A DNA stretch of 64,000 nucleotides, taken from contig LWTK01000020.1 of the NCBI GenBank assembly GCA_003326205.1, positions 226,623 through 290,622 of the forward strand, written 5' to 3'. Below the pieces are notes generated by a model that did no database searches, was not told the origin of the DNA, and saw nothing but the letters and a program-made list of their open reading frames with translations. Below, piece after piece: positions 17,401-25,042 of this stretch. This DNA comes from Nostoc sp. ATCC 43529 (GTDB taxonomy: Bacteria; Cyanobacteriota; Cyanobacteriia; Cyanobacteriales; Nostocaceae). The translations under genes and the position numbers were made by a program. Within the stretch, counting starts at the first letter, position 1. Each line of letters starts with the position of its first letter.

Positions 17401-18945
17401 TCAGCTAGTTAAGGGTAACAGCACATAAAATGTACTGCCTTGCCCTAAAATACTCTGAACCCAGATTTTACCGTTATGTTGCTGCACAATATTCCGACAA
17501 ATCGCAAGTCCTAAACCCGTTCCTCCCTTGTTGCGGGAATCAGATGCATCTACCTGCTGAAAACGCTCGAAGATAATTTGTAATTTATCTTCAGGAATTC
17601 CTCGTCCTTCATCTTGAATGGTAATCAAAACATAGTTGGCTGAAGAAGTAAGGGAATTCTGGCTTTCTTGAGACTCAATGGTTTTAGATTCTGAGAGAAT
17701 CGCATTAATCCACACGCGATCGCCTGGTTCTGAAAATTTGATAGCATTACTGAGTAGATTTGTCAATGTTTGTAGTAGGCGATCGCTATCTGCCCAAAGT
17801 TCAATTGTTAAAGGATTGACAATTAGTTGGACTTGTAATTTATCTGCCATTGCTTGCATTGCCTCCGTTGCCGTAATTAGCAATTCGGCAACATTGCATT
17901 TGGCCTTTCGCGTGAAGATTTTGCCCGATTTCATCCGTTCTAAATCGAGAATATCGTTCACCAAGCGCATCAGGCGTTCAGTATTAGTTGTGGCAATGCT
18001 GAGGACTTTTTGTCCTTGTGGGGTGAGAGTTCCTAGTTGTCCTGCACCTAACAAATCTAATGCTCCCATTGTGGAAGTTAGAGGTGTACGCAATTCATGA
18101 CTGACCAAAGAGATAAACTCGTTTTCTAGACGTTTGCGTTCGGTGATGTCATTGGCAATTAATAAAGCACAGGGTACTCCGGCGAGGTCAATCAATTCGA
18201 TAGATATTAGTATAGTTTTAACTTCGCCACATTTAGTAGAAAATTCAAATTCTTGATTGTAAAGTGAGCCAGTTTTAGGCAGAAGTTGGATTTTTTGGGC
18301 CAATGCTAGTGTATTTTTACCCAAATCAAGTTCAGTTGCGGTGTGTCCGATTACTTCCTCTAGAGAATAGCCGCTGATCCTTAAGAAACTGGGATTAGTG
18401 TCAAGAAAACGAGCTTCGGAAACTGTAGCGATGGCGATTGGATTGGGACTAGAGCGAAAAACTATAGCAAACTTTTCTTCTGCTTTAGTGCGATCGTGGA
18501 TTTCCTGCTGCAACTGCTGATTTTGGGCTTGGAGTTGTTGTTGCAATTGCCGAATCGTCAAATGATTTTCAATGCGTGCTAAAACCTCTTCTAGTTGAAA
18601 AGGCTTAGTGATGTAGTCTACTCCGCCAACTGCAAAAGCTTTTATTTTATCTAGAACATCACCTAAAGCACTGATAAAAATTACTGGGATATCGCGAGTG
18701 CGATCGTTTGCCTTCAAATTTTGACAGACTTCATAGCCATTCATTTCAGGCATATTCACATCCAACAAAATCAAGTCTGGAGGAACTGCATTTGCACCCC
18801 GCAAACCCGTAGAACCTTTAGTAACACTCCTTACTTTATATCCCTGCTCCGTCAGCATGGCAGATAGGAGGTTAAGGTTTTCTGGTGTGTCATCAATTAC
18901 TAAAATGTCAGCTTTGGGGAATTTGAGCGACTGATTAAGCATCAC
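17401..18945 (-). CDS. REC-PAS hybrid sensor histidine kinase
   Basis: A 514-residue cytoplasmic kinase with no membrane segment. Residues about 13-130 are a receiver (IDDTPENLNLLSAML, phosphoacceptor in LILLDVNMPEMNGYEV, Lys in YITKPFQLEEVL). A Gln-rich coiled coil follows, then a PAS domain (about 155-270, FAIVFRSSPNPIAIATVS). HisKA has the phosphohistidine in FISLVSHELRTPLTS (about 283), and HATPase_c shows LSNAIKFSEPGD, DEGRGIPEDKL and GGTGLGLAICRNIV. The input is probably phosphate from another kinase plus a PAS ligand. It is followed by a single-domain regulator that likely receives its phosphate. Confidence 0.94.
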   Translation of the reverse strand: MMLNQSLKFPKADILVIDDTPENLNLLSAMLTEQGYKVRSVTKGSTGLRGANAVPPDLILLDVNMPEMNGYEVCQNLKANDRTRDIPVIFISALGDVLDKIKAFAVGGVDYITKPFQLEEVLARIENHLTIRQLQQQLQAQNQQLQQEIHDRTKAEEKFAIVFRSSPNPIAIATVSEARFLDTNPSFLRISGYSLEEVIGHTATELDLGKNTLALAQKIQLLPKTGSLYNQEFEFSTKCGEVKTILISIELIDLAGVPCALLIANDITERKRLENEFISLVSHELRTPLTSTMGALDLLGAGQLGTLTPQGQKVLSIATTNTERLMRLVNDILDLERMKSGKIFTRKAKCNVAELLITATEAMQAMADKLQVQLIVNPLTIELWADSDRLLQTLTNLLSNAIKFSEPGDRVWINAILSESKTIESQESQNSLTSSANYVLITIQDEGRGIPEDKLQIIFERFQQVDASDSRNKGGTGLGLAICRNIVQQHNGKIWVQSILGQGSTFYVLLPLTS

Positions 18946-19147
18946 AATATCGACTTTCGCCAGAATAGGTTACTCATTATTTCTAGAAATTTTGACGTTA
19001 GTTCAGTTTCTTAATAATCAGTTACAAAAAAAATATCAATTACCCAATTGTCTCCCCTAGTTCTACCCGATTCCTTACTAATCTAATAAACATCAAAGCA
19101 AATTTGTAGCTTATATCTACTAAATTACACAACAAGGAATAGCTTAT

Positions 19148-19600
19148 ATGCAAACTTCAACCATGCGTAAACCAATTGTTCTGACACCAGGAGAAGGTAA
19201 TCAATTTTCAGTTCTTGGCGCACAATTTACAACCAAAGCAACCGGCGAAGAAACAAATGGAACTTGGGCAGTTTATGAAATTACAGATACACAAGAAAAT
19301 GGCCCGCCATTGCACACTCACCCTTGGGAAGAAGCATTTTATATTCTAGAAGGTGAAATAGATATTCAAATTGGTACAGAAACAATTTTTGCATCACCAG
19401 GCTGTTTCGTTAACATTCCTCACAATGCACCACACGCCTTCAAAGTTCGTTCTGCTACTACTAAATTTTTGGTTTTAATTGCACCCAAGGGAGCGAAAAA
19501 GTTTTATGAAGAAATGGGTGAAGTAGCAGATAGTCCACTAGTAAATATGGAAAAAGTACAGCCTGTTTTCAACAAATACGGATTGCAGTTTGCTGGATAA
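19148..19600 (+). CDS. Small cupin-domain protein
   Basis: A 150-residue single-cupin protein. Cupin motif 1 is [24 protein letters not shown] (quoted in parts: HTHPWEE, then FYILEGE), providing two His and a Glu for a metal. Motif 2 is [14 protein letters not shown], providing the last His. The start at 19148 follows AAGGAAT. Such proteins are often quercetinase-like or auxin-type binding proteins, but substrates cannot be predicted. No operon partner is clear; the next gene starts 114 bp downstream. Confidence 0.88.
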   Translation: MQTSTMRKPIVLTPGEGNQFSVLGAQFTTKATGEETNGTWAVYEITDTQENGPPLHTHPWEEAFYILEGEIDIQIGTETIFASPGCFVNIPHNAPHAFKVRSATTKFLVLIAPKGAKKFYEEMGEVADSPLVNMEKVQPVFNKYGLQFAG

Positions 19601-19714
19601 ATTGCAAACTACATCAAGTAAACACAAAATATACAGCAGAATTCTGAATTCTTGTTGATAAATGTATTGCTAAAAAGCCATATCTAATCACTAACAAATA
19701 AGCAACTTAATTCT

Positions 19715-20239
19715 ATGTCAAAAGCTACTCGTTTCTTTGCTGCTAGTGCCCTCGGCTTGAGTCTTGGTGCCAGTTTTATTCTTTACCCAACCACCAGCCA
19801 AGCTCAAAATGATGGTGGAGTGCCTACCGAACTTCAAGGCGAATGGCGCTACGGTCGAATTTCAACCATCCAATACCAAGACAGCTACACAGGACGCCCA
19901 GCAGCCCCAAACGGTTCTAGCGATCAATTTGAACTTGCTTCTAACGGTAACTACCAGCGAAGAAGACTAATTCAAATCACCACCTACAACTGCACGTCTA
20001 ACTTATTCATAGAGGAAAAAGGCAAAGTCAAAGTTGAAGCTGGCCGTTTGATTTTTCAACCTAGCGATAGCACATCCCAAGGCCAAATCTGTAATAGTGG
20101 ACGCACCTACTCCAGCCGCAATTCAGCAAAGCCTGAAACCTACCAATGGTCAATTCAAACCAATGACTACGGACAGCAAGTTCTAGTGCTTGAAACTACA
20201 GACGGTCAAGGTAAAGCTCATTACGGGCGACCTCAATAA
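19715..20239 (+). CDS. Exported hypothetical protein
   Basis: A 174-residue protein with a clear signal peptide (MSKATRFFAASALGLSLGAS, core to about residue 24, cleavage after TSQA near residue 30). The mature part begins with GVPTELQGEWRYGRIS and reads like a small beta-barrel or lipocalin-type domain (FELASNGNYQRRRL, GRLIFQPS, TYQWSIQTND, VLVLETTDGQGKAHYGRP). Two cysteines in the mature part (TYNCTSN, GQICNSG) may form a disulphide. The function is unknown; the location is probably periplasmic. Confidence 0.75.
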   Translation: MSKATRFFAASALGLSLGASFILYPTTSQAQNDGGVPTELQGEWRYGRISTIQYQDSYTGRPAAPNGSSDQFELASNGNYQRRRLIQITTYNCTSNLFIEEKGKVKVEAGRLIFQPSDSTSQGQICNSGRTYSSRNSAKPETYQWSIQTNDYGQQVLVLETTDGQGKAHYGRPQ

Positions 20240-20345
20240 GAGGATCGCAAGCAGAGGGGAAAAAGTTTTTGCAAATTATCTTTTGCTCCCCTAGTTTTCC
20301 CCGATTGTTTCCTAATCTACAAGATATCGAACTGAGATTATTCTT

Positions 20346-20831
20346 ATGATTCACCATATTTCCATTGCTGTTAGAAACCCCAACCATGTTGCCCAAGTTC
20401 TTGCAGAAATTTTAAAAGCACAAGCTGTTCCTTTTCCTCCTAACCCAGGCAGTTACATGGTTATACCTTTTGATGAACACGGTACAGCCATTGAACTTTA
20501 TCCTTTAGGTTCTCAAATAGAGCCTGGTGAAGGTGATGAGGAATGTGTATTTGTACATACTGCCATTAGTTCAAGATTTACAGATATTCATGCGGCTATT
20601 TCTGTACCAAGTAGCCAGGAAGAAATTGAACAAATTGGTCGCCGTGAAGGCTGGCGGGTAGTGCGTTGTAACCGCGATTCTTTCTTTGATGTGATTGAAT
20701 TTTGGGTAGAAAACAGATTAATGATTGAATTTCTCACATCGGAAATGGCGTCTGTGTATTTGAAATTTGCCACTGACAAAGAAAATTTGAAATATTTTTT
20801 AGCAGAACCAGCATTAGCAACAGTTGGATAA
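20346..20831 (+). CDS. Glyoxalase-like (VOC superfamily) protein
   Basis: A 161-residue protein. The N-terminus MIHHISIAVRNPNHVAQVLAEIL is a VOC-type first strand and helix, with a possible metal-binding His at position 3 or 4. HGTAIELYPLG (about residues 54-64) supplies a matching Glu in a second strand. The later block VIEFWVENRLMIEFLT repeats the pattern less clearly. The start follows an AT-rich leader. The reaction cannot be predicted. Confidence 0.6.
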   Translation: MIHHISIAVRNPNHVAQVLAEILKAQAVPFPPNPGSYMVIPFDEHGTAIELYPLGSQIEPGEGDEECVFVHTAISSRFTDIHAAISVPSSQEEIEQIGRREGWRVVRCNRDSFFDVIEFWVENRLMIEFLTSEMASVYLKFATDKENLKYFLAEPALATVG

Positions 20832-20888
20832 ATATCTATAGCTATTTTCTTTTATTTAGATCCCTAGCTTTTCAAGGAAGTCGGGGAT

Positions 20889-21635
20889 TTAGTTATGCAA
20901 CTTGTCAAATACCCACACCAAAGCATCATCAATATTAGTAACGTAATTTCCTGGTGGTATAGCTGGACGATTCACCATTACAACTTTCACCTCAAGTTCT
21001 CGCGCCGCAATGATTTTGGCGTAGGTTGCATCACCACCACTATTTTTACTGACTATGGTATCGATGTTGTGGTGAGTCAGGATTTCCCTTTCATTATTGA
21101 GGGTAAAGGGGCCGCGATCGCACAATAACATCCCCGGTGGTACTAAAGCATCAGGCGTAGGAGGGTCAATCATCCGCATTAAAAACCAAATATCTTTGAG
21201 GTGAGCGAAAGCGGCGAGTTCTTGCCTACCAACTGTCAAAAATACTCGCTGCGCTTGGTTTTGCAAGACTGTTGCTGCGGCTGCAACGCTGTCAACTTCA
21301 ATCCAGCGATCGCCACTGACCTTTTGCCAAGGCGGACGAATTAACATTAGATGGGGTACTCCGACTTTGGTTGCAGCATCTACAGCATTCCAAGAAATCT
21401 GGGTAGCAAAAGGATGGGTTGCATCAATTAACAAGTCAATTTGCATTGCTTCCAGATAACTAACCAATCCAGCTACACCACCGAAGCCTCCAACCCGCAA
21501 ATCTCCCAAAGGAACTAATGGTTCGCGGGTGCGACCAGCTAGAGATGTGATTGCTTCTACCCCTTGGATAGTCGCCAGCCTAGCAGCTAATTCTGCTGCA
21601 TCTCCCGTTCCACCCAAAATTAAAACACGCATCAT
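20889..21635 (-). CDS. cobK: CobK, cobalt-precorrin-6A reductase
   Basis: Reduces (cobalt-)precorrin-6A with NADPH in corrin-ring synthesis. The frame extends upstream to 21692, but I place the start at 21635 (MMRVLILGGTGDAAEL), because that ATG overlaps the stop of the preceding gene as ATGA, a typical coupled start; this gives 248 residues, the usual family length. Visible motifs are the N-terminal GGTGDAAELA loop, DATHPFATQIS (about residues 73-83), LTVGRQELAAF, LMRMIDPP and VSKNSGGDATYAKI near the C-terminus. It is second in an operon under the cobalamin riboswitch at 22.1-22.25 kb. Confidence 0.93.
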   Translation of the reverse strand: MMRVLILGGTGDAAELAARLATIQGVEAITSLAGRTREPLVPLGDLRVGGFGGVAGLVSYLEAMQIDLLIDATHPFATQISWNAVDAATKVGVPHLMLIRPPWQKVSGDRWIEVDSVAAAATVLQNQAQRVFLTVGRQELAAFAHLKDIWFLMRMIDPPTPDALVPPGMLLCDRGPFTLNNEREILTHHNIDTIVSKNSGGDATYAKIIAARELEVKVVMVNRPAIPPGNYVTNIDDALVWVFDKLHN

Positions 21636-22045
21636 ACAGGTGGAATTTTTGCCAAAATGCCATTTTTCAGTGCTTTTGGACGCTCTGACCAAGGCAGTAA
21701 ACCATCTGGCTTGGCATAGTATTGGCTAGCACACTCTAGTACCGCAGATGCACTGCCATCAACAGCTAGATCGCCAAATAAATAAGTTAATTTGCCTTTG
21801 GCAGCAAAGGCGACTACACAAGAACGATTGCAAGCACTCATGCATTCAACCTCTTGAATTGGGAATCGATCTCGCAAGTCCCAATCTTGCGCTAGGTGCT
21901 GAAGTTGCTGTAGTAGTTGTTCGCCGCCACTTCCAGGTAAACGTTTTCCATCTTGCCAAACGCTGGCACAGGTTTTGCAAACAAATAAAGTGTGGTCGGG
22001 AACATCTAAACAGTCAGTTGTGGAAATATTTGCAGTCGCAGTCAT
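21632..22045 (-). CDS. DUF1636 ferredoxin-like metal-binding protein
   Basis: A 137-residue protein of the DUF1636 type, often found with B12 genes. I take the ATG at 22045 (MTATANISTTDCLDV), preceded by GAGGT about ten bases upstream. The in-frame ATG at 22093 lies within the riboswitch core and should not be used. Cysteines in LFVCKTCASVW and VECMSACNRSCVVAF fit a CxxC...CxxxCxxxC arrangement for a [2Fe-2S] cluster or other metal. Its stop overlaps the start of cobK by four bases, so translation is probably coupled. A redox or cobalt-handling role is inferred. Confidence 0.85.
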   Translation of the reverse strand: MTATANISTTDCLDVPDHTLFVCKTCASVWQDGKRLPGSGGEQLLQQLQHLAQDWDLRDRFPIQEVECMSACNRSCVVAFAAKGKLTYLFGDLAVDGSASAVLECASQYYAKPDGLLPWSERPKALKNGILAKIPPV

Positions 22046-22054
22046 CTGTACCTC

Positions 22055-22250
22055 GCAGAAATATGGAACTGATAAATTTACTTCGGCGGGCATTCTGACT
22101 TACTCAATTTAGAATTTGCGATTACCCAGGCAAGCTAATCTCAAATCTTAAATCAGTTCACAGTTGCTCCCAAGCGCCGGATTTACACCGAACTTTCCCC
22201 CTTACCTCTGGTAGCTAACCCCCACCAGAATCGAATAGCCTTAACGATCA
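22055..22250 (-). promoter_or_regulatory. Cobalamin (adenosylcobalamin-type) riboswitch
   Basis: On the minus strand, upstream of the DUF1636-cobK operon, the order of conserved blocks fits the B12 riboswitch. These are taagggggaaagttcggtg, taaatccggcgc and gcaactgtga (about 22210 down to 22165), followed by the B12 box gtaagtcagaatgcccgcc (22103-22085). The element ends just before the ribosome-binding site gaggt of the downstream gene, which suggests control of translation initiation. B12 should repress the operon. Confidence 0.88.
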
Positions 22251-22342
22251 TACACTAGGGTCTAATGTTACTGAAATCATCTGGATTCTTTATCTTGCTT
22301 TTTGAGAAATATATGTGTTAATATTGATAATCGTGTGGCTAA

Positions 22343-22416
<74 letters not shown>

Positions 22417-22426
22417 TTTTTGTTGT

Positions 22427-22548
22427 TGTACAGTGACTAATTATTTGTCGTCGGTGACAGATTAATGTCCTCAGAGACAAATTATTGTCATCAAGCAAAT
22501 TAAATGGCTGTTAAAGTAGCGATGACAAATTATTGTCATTATCCTGAA
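22427..22548 (+). mobile_element. Solitary Tn7-like left end resembling type V-K CAST
   Basis: Starting ten bases after the tRNA, the sequence begins TGTACAGTGAC, then has four copies of a motif close to TGACA-attaw-TGTC, at 22434-22449, 22455-22469, 22476-22489 and 22523-22537. From memory, the first ~43 bases match the published left end of ShCAST (Scytonema type V-K CRISPR-associated transposon) with only a few differences, including the unusual block tgtcgtcggtgacagatta. V-K elements insert next to tRNA genes, which fits. No tnsB, tnsC, tniQ, cas12k or right end is present, so this is a remnant. Confidence 0.7.
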
Positions 22549-22750
22549 GGGGCGTTGCATAATAGACGATGAATTGAGGTCATCTACTGTGCAATGTCCA
22601 TAGTGTGGGTCTACGGAAATTAGAAAGAATAGAAAGCAAAGAGGTAAACTGTGGGCACATGTGTACTAACTGCGATGTGCGTTCCGCCCCGCTTGTCTAC
22701 GAGACGCTACGCAAACGCTATCGATTCATCCCTCCATTCAGCAACGCCAC
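22549..22750 (+). mobile_element. IS1-like remnant with terminal inverted repeats
   Basis: The left end ggggcgttgcataatagacg (22549-22568) and the right end, read in reverse as gtggcgttgctgaatggagg (about 22750-22731), match at most positions. The interior is only about 200 bp. It contains the start of an InsA-type zinc-finger protein and then a Nostoc-type repeat (cttgtctacgagacgctacgc). It abuts the CAST-like end, so it either inserted into that element or arose at its deletion junction. Confidence 0.6.
22589..22685 (+). pseudogene. Broken insA (IS1-family zinc-finger) fragment
   Basis: From the GTG at 22589 the frame reads MQCP, a TAG stop where Tyr is expected, then CGSTEIRKNRKQRGK, which is the N-terminus of IS1-family InsA. 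After a frameshift the next reading is CGHMCTNCD, matching the second half of the zinc finger. The similarity then stops. It is clearly inactive. Confidence 0.75.
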
Positions 22751-22936
22751 CCAGCCTTCAGATGGACTGGCTTTTATCTCATACTGCTTAACCCGAACTC
22801 AGGTTAGTTAGGTTGTGGGGTGGGTGTTGCAATAGTAGCCATACTATGTCTATTCTCTGTATGGGGAAGTTCAAGAAAATTTTGATCTCAACAAACTTGA
22901 GATTAGAAGTTCCCAGAGTTAGAAGGAGGTAGAGCG

Positions 22937-23902
22937 ATCGCTCACTACACTTTAAAAGCTACTAAGGATACGGTGCATTTGGGTGGTTTCTCTCATCTGC
23001 TAAATCCAGCACTCACTATTGATTCCGGCGATACAGTTGATGTAGAAACTTATACTGGTTATTACGTTTATGAGAAAGCACCACCAGAGTTTCTCACACC
23101 AGAATTTCTCGACATCTGCCAAAATCTTTTACCAGAACGCAAAATTGCTGGAGGGCCGCATTTACTCACAGGGCCGATTTACATACGGGATGCTCAACCA
23201 GGGGATGTTTTAGAAGTAAAATTAGAAGCGATCGCACCTCGTTTACCTGTAGGCTTTAATGCAATTCGTACAGGTTGGGGAGCTTTACCACATCAGTTTT
23301 CTCAACCCGCCTTAAGATTCATTCCTTTGGATTTAGCAAACAATATCGCTGAATTTCCACCCGGTACTGGAATTAAAATTCCCCTCAAACCTTTTTTTGG
23401 AATTCTTGGTGTTGCTACCCCAGAAACCTCTCGAACATCCGTCCCACCAGGCTATTACGGCGGTAATATCGATAACCGCGAACTCCAAGCAGGTTCTCGT
23501 TTATTTTTGCCGATTTTTGTCCCAGGTGCGTTATTTTCTATTGGTGATGGGCATTCTGCACAGGGAGATGGCGAAGTCAATGTAACCGCTATTGAGACTT
23601 CCATGAACGGTAGAATTACACTCAAACTCCGCAAGGATTTAAAATTAACAACACCAATAGCCGAAACTCCAACTGATATTATCACAATGGGTTTTGCTCA
23701 AACCTTAGATGAAGCATTAGAACTGGCTTTAAAAAATACGATTGATTTTCTGGAACGCTTCGCCAATTTATCGCCAGAAGACGCTTATGTATTGTGTAGT
23801 TTAGCTGTGAATTTTCGCATCACTCAAGTTGTGAATAGTCCCCAAAAAGGCGTACATGGAATGTTGCCAAAATCAATTTTATCTAAGAGTATTAATTTAT
23901 AA
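22937..23902 (+). CDS. Acetamidase/formamidase family protein, apparent ATC start
   Basis: Hydrolyses formamide, acetamide or similar small amides to acid and ammonia. The family N-terminus, usually M(A/T)HxTLK, is present in frame as AHYTLKATKDTVHLGGF, but its first codon is ATC (22937) within a HIP1 site. No ATG, GTG or TTG occurs between an in-frame stop (22904) and the GTG at 22973, which would remove 12 conserved residues. A strong ribosome-binding site AAGGAGGT (22923-22930) lies six bases before the ATC. Family blocks include SGDTVDVETYTGY, GPIYIRDAQPGDVLEV, PPGYYGGNIDNRELQAGSRLFLP and GDGHSAQGDGEV. Either ATC is used or the gene is crippled. Confidence 0.8.
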   Translation: MAHYTLKATKDTVHLGGFSHLLNPALTIDSGDTVDVETYTGYYVYEKAPPEFLTPEFLDICQNLLPERKIAGGPHLLTGPIYIRDAQPGDVLEVKLEAIAPRLPVGFNAIRTGWGALPHQFSQPALRFIPLDLANNIAEFPPGTGIKIPLKPFFGILGVATPETSRTSVPPGYYGGNIDNRELQAGSRLFLPIFVPGALFSIGDGHSAQGDGEVNVTAIETSMNGRITLKLRKDLKLTTPIAETPTDIITMGFAQTLDEALELALKNTIDFLERFANLSPEDAYVLCSLAVNFRITQVVNSPQKGVHGMLPKSILSKSINL

Positions 23903-23942
23903 CAAAGAAAGGTAAAAAGTAAAAATAAATGTTGACTTAATC

Positions 23943-24034
23943 TTTACTTTTGCCTTTTGCCTTTTGCCTTTTGCCTTTTGCCTTTTGCCTTTTACCTTTT
24001 ACCTTTTGCCTTTTGCCTTTTGCCTTTTGCCTTC
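23943..24034. repeat. ttttgcc heptamer tandem array (STRR)
   Basis: About twelve copies of ttttgcc or ttttacc in a row between two convergent genes. This is a short tandemly repeated repetitive sequence of the heterocystous cyanobacterial type. Confidence 0.85.
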
Positions 24035-24047
24035 TTCAGTCAAAAGC

Positions 24048-24632
24048 TTAATTAAGTTTCAGCAATATTTTTGTTAAACCCTCGCCTAACTTTTCAATAG
24101 ATTCTTGCTGTTTGGAATTTTTTAACTTGCCATCATCATTGAAGGCTTCATAAGCTTTGGATACGGCTATTTGGTCGGGAAGTACCAAAACTTTGATGTT
24201 TCCCAAAATAGAACGCAGGTGAACTAACCCCCGCAAACCACCAAGGCCGCCTGGAGAAGCGCTCATAATTGTAGCAACCTTACCCGCAAAGGCAGTCAAA
24301 GCCAAGGGAGATTCGTTTGGATATGGACGCGATGCCCAATCGATCGCATTTTTCAAAACTGCTGTGAGGGAACTGTTATATTCAGGTGAAGCAATGAGAA
24401 ATCCCTGATGAGAAATCATCAAATCTTTCAATGTGCGGGCGTTGGCAGGCATTCCTTCTTGAGCTTCCAAATCTTCATCATACAAAGGTAAGGGCAAATC
24501 CCGTAGGTCTAAATATGTAACTTCTGCGCCTGCTGCCTTGGCACTAGCCGCCGCAATTTTTACTAATTTTTTGTTGTAAGAATCTATACGGGTACTGCCA
24601 GCAAAAGCTAAGATTTTCGGTGTAGATGTCAT
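24048..24632 (-). CDS. NADPH-dependent FMN reductase family protein
   Basis: A 194-residue flavodoxin-fold flavoprotein. The FMN-phosphate loop is [16 protein letters not shown] (residues about 9-24). The second conserved block is [25 protein letters not shown] (about 78-102, quoted in parts), the family hallmark SPEYN-NG/SS-PG. The third is [19 protein letters not shown]. Such enzymes reduce quinones, chromate or azo dyes with NAD(P)H in the cytoplasm; the natural substrate here is unknown. It is convergent with the acetamidase gene. Confidence 0.93.
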   Translation of the reverse strand: MTSTPKILAFAGSTRIDSYNKKLVKIAAASAKAAGAEVTYLDLRDLPLPLYDEDLEAQEGMPANARTLKDLMISHQGFLIASPEYNSSLTAVLKNAIDWASRPYPNESPLALTAFAGKVATIMSASPGGLGGLRGLVHLRSILGNIKVLVLPDQIAVSKAYEAFNDDGKLKNSKQQESIEKLGEGLTKILLKLN

Positions 24633-25042
24633 AGTTTTAGGTTGAGTGTAAGGGATTGGCTAACTCAGCTGCATTATCCTGTTTTCAGGCGATCGCTTTT
24701 TCTTACCTTTAGTTTTTCTTTATAAATCTAATTTCAAATTATCCAAATTCCTTGGACTAAGCTGCAACTAAATTTATTTCATAAAAAAGAATTATTTTGA
24801 CCAGAAATTAGCCACACAAAAATAAGGTATTTCTATTCAAGTCCCCTCCTTTTAAGGATGAGATATCGAAGTGTTACCTGTTGCCTGTTGCCCGTTCCCT
24901 TTTAACTAGAACCTGCTATTGCTTCACAAAAACAGGCTCAAAAGTAGTAACCAAGCGAGTTTACAGTCAAGTCATACTGCTATGCTACTTGAGTTTTGTC
25001 AGCCAACCAGCTACGTTAGGTGTATGGGAAGCTTTCAAAACA
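24633..25042. other. 410-bp spacer, no gene seen
   Basis: Lies between the FMN reductase (leftward) and the methyltransferase (rightward). An in-frame extension of the methyltransferase runs back to 24881 but reads like translated repeat and has no family match. HIP1-type and AT-rich sequence only; it presumably carries both promoters. Confidence 0.5.

Noticed and set aside
19764..19970. 68-residue frame inside the exported protein gene
   Set aside because: Shadow of the real gene in a second frame, with no signal peptide or family.
22605..22811. 68-residue open frame as a real zinc-finger gene
   Set aside because: Only CGHMCTNCD matches InsA; the preceding part is in a different frame and the rest is a translated repeat. 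It is a remnant.
22427..25000. A complete CRISPR-associated transposon after tRNA-Val
   Set aside because: The following genes are an acetamidase, an FMN reductase and a methyltransferase. No cas12k, tnsB, tnsC, tniQ, CRISPR repeat or right end is visible, so only a lone end is supported.
24881..25042. N-terminal extension of the MPBQ methyltransferase
   Set aside because: The 54 extra residues have no family match, whereas the ATG at 25043 gives the exact start expected for the Sll0418-type protein with its membrane helix.
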